A stretch of DNA of 64,000 bases, taken from NCBI GenBank assembly GCA_020635085.1, contig JACKAL010000002.1, positions 62,001 to 126,000 of the forward strand, read 5' to 3'. A program made the translations under genes and the position numbers. Below, piece after piece: positions 61,122-64,000 of the stretch (its first letter is position 1; each line of letters opens with the position of its first letter). The notes beneath the pieces were generated by a model, which had not been told where the DNA came from, made no database searches, and was given only the letters and a program-made list of their open reading frames with translations. Source of the stretch: Pseudobdellovibrionaceae bacterium. Lineage in GTDB: Bacteria > Bdellovibrionota > Bdellovibrionia > Bdellovibrionales > JAGQZY01.

Positions 61122-61275
61122 CAACGGCTTCCTTTTTATCAACTGAAATTTCGTCAAGATTAACGCCAGGGTGAATAAACGCAATGTACACGAAAAACGC
61201 CATGGTTGCTGCCATACTAAACATGAATGCTAAATATCCGGCTCTGTTATAGTCCGCTAAATTCACCTCAGACAT
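61075..61275 (-). CDS. Small membrane protein at the head of the caa3 oxidase cluster
   Basis: 66 residues from the ATG at 61275, preceded by GGAGG. One membrane helix (AGYLAFMFSMAATMAFFVYI), then a short acidic Ala/Pro/Gln-rich tail (VVETQAPPAEQAQPAQ). It overlaps the start of sco by about 47 bases. Position suggests an oxidase assembly or accessory subunit; no family is recognised. Confidence 0.75.
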   Translation of the reverse strand: MSEVNLADYNRAGYLAFMFSMAATMAFFVYIAFIHPGVNLDEISVDKKEAVVETQAPPAEQAQPAQ

Positions 61276-61371
61276 GAATCCTCCAGAGTGTTGCAAAAAA
61301 TTGATTGCCTTCTTTTTTCTCACCAATAACGATTGAAATCAAGACTATTTACCGACATCATACTCATAATA

Positions 61372-61674
61372 ATGGGTTTTCAAAGAGCTTACTTATGCCT
61401 ATTTTTTATACTTCTCTTGAGCTGCCAAACATCTCCGCGCAAAGCTTTTGCAGAGATTGAGCTTGGTGCCAAAAAAGGAGAAGTTCTAGCCGCACTCGGT
61501 GGGCCTCGCCATAGTTATTACAAAGATGGGATTGAACATTGGGTTTATAAAATTCCTGACCCTAAAGGGGTCCTCAGCGAAAGAGAGCTGTGGCTGCAAA
61601 ACGGAATAGTGGTAAACAAATCTGGGGATAATGTCTCTCAGCCAAAGGACTCCGACTTTGAGGAAATCCACTAG
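61372..61674 (+). CDS. Small lipoprotein with SmpA/BamE-like fold
   Basis: 100 residues. Lipobox in FFILLLSCQTS. The mature chain, AEIELGAKKGEVLAALGGPR followed by YYKDGIEHWVYKIPD, follows the SmpA/OmlA (BamE-like) pattern of a G-x-x-x-x-E-V-x-x-x-x-G-x-P turn and a W-x-Y strand. It may be an outer-membrane-associated lipoprotein. The ATG at 61372 lacks a clear ribosome site. Divergent from the oxidase cluster. Confidence 0.65.
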   Translation: MGFQRAYLCLFFILLLSCQTSPRKAFAEIELGAKKGEVLAALGGPRHSYYKDGIEHWVYKIPDPKGVLSERELWLQNGIVVNKSGDNVSQPKDSDFEEIH

Positions 61675-61696
61675 GGCGTCATCCTTAGATGGACTC

Positions 61697-62296
61697 TCAA
61701 TGAATCTCTAACGTACTCTTCAGGTTCTCTTTGATATATTCGTCTTTGTCTTCTTGCTGAATCGTTCTCTTATGCTTGATACGCTCTTGGACTAACTCTT
61801 CTTGAGCACCTTGATAATCTTCTTGATCGCTGCGGTTTGTACGTGCGTATTGCTTACGCAATTCAGCAAGCAAAGTGTCAAGACGACTATCCACACCAGG
61901 GTCGGCTTTACCACCCGTTTTTGCGGTCTTTTCACTTTCCACATCTTTAAGAACACTGAGGTCTCCCATCAGCTCTTCTCTTGGATGTTCTTTATCTATA
62001 TGCTCGCGGATCAAGCGACGTTTCTTTTTAATCCCAACTAGTTCTTTTTGTAGATCCGCAATCTCCGTTAGAACATCTTCTAGCTCAGGGCCTGCCTTCA
62101 GTTTTCCTTTTTTATCTATGAGTTCCTTCACGCGTATTTCATAAACTGTGATTTTACGAGATACCTCGCGAAACTCTTGATTATGAACCGCAATCGGATC
62201 AGCAAAAGTAACAAGTGGAATGGCGAATACAAAAGTTAGACTTGCCCCAAAGAGCCCGAACCAACGGCAGGATCGGTAAACGGCTTTTGTTCCCAA
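61697..62296 (-). CDS. Exported coiled-coil protein of unknown function
   Basis: About 199 residues. A hydrophobic signal-like stretch (LFGASLTFVFAIPLVTFADP) precedes a long charged coiled coil (VSRKITVYEIRVKELIDKKG and LEDVLTEIADLQKELVGIKK) and a helical, Gln/Glu/Lys-rich tail. There is no ATG near the signal peptide. The best candidate is the TTG at 62296, and a GTG at 62416 would add 40 atypical residues. It overlaps the end of the zinc-ribbon gene by about 60 bases. Possibly translationally coupled. No family is recognised. Confidence 0.6.
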   Translation of the reverse strand: MGTKAVYRSCRWFGLFGASLTFVFAIPLVTFADPIAVHNQEFREVSRKITVYEIRVKELIDKKGKLKAGPELEDVLTEIADLQKELVGIKKKRRLIREHIDKEHPREELMGDLSVLKDVESEKTAKTGGKADPGVDSRLDTLLAELRKQYARTNRSDQEDYQGAQEELVQERIKHKRTIQQEDKDEYIKENLKSTLEIH

Positions 62297-63090
62297 CGAA
62301 TATCGACATCGATGTGTTGAATCTTGATCATCAGTAGGACGGCTTTTACCGGATTTAAATTTCGTAGGACGAGTTGCCCCCCATGAAACTTTCCTTTTAA
62401 ATCTTCGAGCGTCCACACAAACCTCTTATCGTCGAGTGCCTTTAAAACTTCTCTTTTAATATCGGCAGTATCGAGCCCAGAGATGATTAAATCATAGTAA
62501 TACGGACCTTCGGCGAGTTGTGATGCACTGGTTTTATCAAATTGACTCACTCCCAAAGGATCTTGTGGATTGCTTTCCGTTTCTGTCGCTTCTTGATGAT
62601 CCTCCCCAGAGCCATCGAGGGCGTTAAGAAAATCTTCACTGTATTCAAGATCCTGAGGCTCTTGGTCCGCGGCCGCTGTTTCGTGAAAATCTTCTGTTGA
62701 TTGCTGTTGATTCTGATCGCCCACACCGTATGCGGACATCGCGTTGTCGAAGGTTTCGGGCTCTCCCTCCATCAATCCTACTGATGAGAAGTCCTGTTCG
62801 CCATCATCCGACGTATGGAGTAAAGAGTCTGCCTCGGAAAACTCCGCATGCATCTCTTCGTCGCCTTGGAGATTATTTTCTTCCAACTCGTTTTGTGACA
62901 AAAGATCATCTGATTGCGGAAAAGGGGCGGCCCCGACATCGTCGCCAAGATACTCTTCCGGTGGTGGGTCCTCGCTCAGAGGTTCTACTGTGCCTTCGAT
63001 ATTCACCATGAACACTTCTGAGCAGTTCGGACATGTTGTCATGCCGAAATCTGTCTCTATCTCTGTGCCACAAGCTGGACATTTTGCCAC
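62236..63090 (-). CDS. Zinc-ribbon protein with long acidic linker
   Basis: 284 residues. The N-terminal zinc ribbon CPACG ... CPNCS (MJ0042-like) is followed by a roughly 150-residue acidic, low-complexity linker rich in Glu, Asp, Gln and Ser. The C-terminal 90 residues look folded (YYYDLIISGLDTADIKREVL, then LVLRNLNPVKAVLLMIKIQH), with alternating strands and helices reminiscent of an HMA-like ferredoxin fold. It follows secA by 22 bases, so the two are likely co-transcribed. Function unknown. Confidence 0.7.
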   Translation of the reverse strand: MAKCPACGTEIETDFGMTTCPNCSEVFMVNIEGTVEPLSEDPPPEEYLGDDVGAAPFPQSDDLLSQNELEENNLQGDEEMHAEFSEADSLLHTSDDGEQDFSSVGLMEGEPETFDNAMSAYGVGDQNQQQSTEDFHETAAADQEPQDLEYSEDFLNALDGSGEDHQEATETESNPQDPLGVSQFDKTSASQLAEGPYYYDLIISGLDTADIKREVLKALDDKRFVWTLEDLKGKFHGGQLVLRNLNPVKAVLLMIKIQHIDVDIRWEQKPFTDPAVGSGSLGQV

Positions 63091-63112
63091 ATCAATCCTT
63101 TGAGCGGTTTAA

Positions 63113-64000
63113 TTAAAAAAGTTTTTTCTTTTTCTTTTCTTTTCCACGCGAACGGCGTTGGGCGCGGCTCATTTGTTCATCATCCTCTGCGCTTGGGCCT
63201 ACAGACAGAGTCATCTTCTGTGCCTGGCGAGGACGTAAAGAATCAAGAATTTCCTGTTTTTCCTCTTCGGCCTCTTCTTGTTCGTGAGCGTCGACATTTA
63301 TGTCAGCGTCGTGGGCGTGCTCAATCACGAGCTTTAGCTTCATGAATTTTTCCACTACATCCGACTGCACACGTTGATTCATTTCTTCGAAGGCCAGGAA
63401 AGTCTCTTTACGGTATTCTAGAAGCGGATCCTTTTGCGCATACGCTTTTAAATTTACCGATTCGCGAATACGATCCACGCGATAAAGATGTTCCTTCCAA
63501 TAATGATCAATGGCTCCAAGGAGTAAACTACGTTGCACATCTTCGACGAGCTCTCCCATAATACGTTTCTGCTCTTCGTATTTTGCTTGAATCGCTGTTT
63601 TACATATTTCAATCAGTTGTTCTGTATCAACACTTGCTGGTATTTCTACTTCGGCACCAAATTGCGTTTCGATCGCGGAAACCAGTCCCGGTAAATTCCA
63701 TGTTTGGCGTTTTGCATTTTCGTTTGCATAGGTATCCAATAGATCAGAGAGTATCTCCCCCATCATTTCGCGAATACGTTCTTCGAAAACACTTTTCTCA
63801 CCACCCTCTTCCAAAAGAGCTCGGCGCATAGAATATACTTTTGTTCTCTGGAGATTCATCACATCATCGAACTCCAAGAGATGCTTACGAATATCAAAGT
63901 TGTGGCCTTCCACTTTACGTTGAGCACCCTCAATGGAACGCGACACCATTCGCGCTGTCATCGGCTCATCTTCAGGGATATTAAAAAGCGGACTATCCAT
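63113..64000 (-). CDS. secA: Preprotein translocase ATPase SecA, C-terminal part (5' end outside window)
   Basis: The last 295 residues of SecA, the motor of the Sec pathway. PMTARMVSRSIEGAQRKVEG, DIRKHLLEFDDVMNLQR, helical wing blocks, and the helical-scaffold end with DHYWKEHLYRVDRIRESVNL and PLLEYRKETFLAFEEMNQRV. The chain ends in a short basic tail (RAQRRSRGKEKKKKK). The usual C-terminal zinc-binding SEC-C motif (CPCGSGKKYK type) is absent, so SecB or ribosome contact through it is not expected. Confidence 0.96.
   Translation of the reverse strand: MDSPLFNIPEDEPMTARMVSRSIEGAQRKVEGHNFDIRKHLLEFDDVMNLQRTKVYSMRRALLEEGGEKSVFEERIREMMGEILSDLLDTYANENAKRQTWNLPGLVSAIETQFGAEVEIPASVDTEQLIEICKTAIQAKYEEQKRIMGELVEDVQRSLLLGAIDHYWKEHLYRVDRIRESVNLKAYAQKDPLLEYRKETFLAFEEMNQRVQSDVVEKFMKLKLVIEHAHDADINVDAHEQEEAEEEKQEILDSLRPRQAQKMTLSVGPSAEDDEQMSRAQRRSRGKEKKKKKLF

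Noticed and set aside
1..64000. CRISPR arrays and complete insertion sequences
   Set aside because: No regularly spaced repeats of CRISPR type and no DDE or HUH transposase were seen; the only recombinases are in the tRNA-Asn element.

Overview
The window looks like a chromosomal segment of a moderately AT-rich Gram-negative aerobe. The best guess is Bdellovibrionota or a related delta-type lineage. That guess rests on gene style only: a fused CcoNO oxidase subunit, an M56 peptidase fused to an MltD-like domain, many small secreted or lipoprotein genes, GmhA (LPS heptose) and a complete caa3 oxidase cluster. No 16S gene is present, so the assignment is inference.

Layout. 1-5.5 kb, minus strand: the start of a BlaI-type repressor with a 40-bp dyad upstream, an HTTM-family membrane protein with a small partner, an MsrB-MsrA fusion, typA and dusB. 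5.8-12.5 kb, plus strand: a cbb3 (high-affinity) oxidase operon ccoI-S-NO-Q-P-G, with a mono-haem CcoP and no ccoH. Then rmuC, a TPR protein and tRNA-Asn.

14.96-25.48 kb: an integrated element in the 3' end of tRNA-Asn, bounded by a 12-bp repeat. It is visibly more AT-rich than its surroundings. It encodes a tyrosine integrase, an excisionase-like HTH protein, a DUF3987-like replication protein, a serine recombinase, a Cro/CI-like regulator and both terminase subunits, but no portal, capsid or tail gene. This is the layout of a phage satellite. Its probable cargo is a three-gene minus-strand operon ending in a HEPN protein with three zinc ribbons. Just outside the right end lies a HepT-MntA (HEPN-nucleotidyltransferase) toxin-antitoxin pair.

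26-34 kb, accessory: lipoproteins, a polysaccharide-deacetylase-like lipoprotein, the decayed tail of an erythromycin-esterase-family gene, small secreted proteins, a BlaR/BlaI-like pair whose sensor carries a lytic-transglycosylase domain, and an Lgt-like protein. 34-44 kb, minus strand: a five-gene yfaPTASQ-type operon encoding a periplasmic bacterial alpha-2-macroglobulin with an intact thioester and cell-wall-type enzymes. The last protein combines HExxH, SxxK/SxN/KTG and SpoIID modules.

44-54 kb: a CheY-like regulator, small secreted proteins, tRNA-Arg, gmhA, tRNA-Ser, a tyrosine-phosphatase-like protein, a class A beta-lactamase-like hydrolase, a pseudouridine synthase, and divergent fahA/maiA (last steps of tyrosine breakdown) transcribed from a strikingly symmetrical promoter region. 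54.8-61.3 kb, minus strand: the caa3 oxidase cluster, in transcription order small membrane protein-sco-ctaC-ctaD-ctaE-ctaF-ctaB-ctaA. 61.3-64 kb: a small lipoprotein, then (minus) a coiled-coil exported protein, a zinc-ribbon protein and the 3' part of secA, running off the window.
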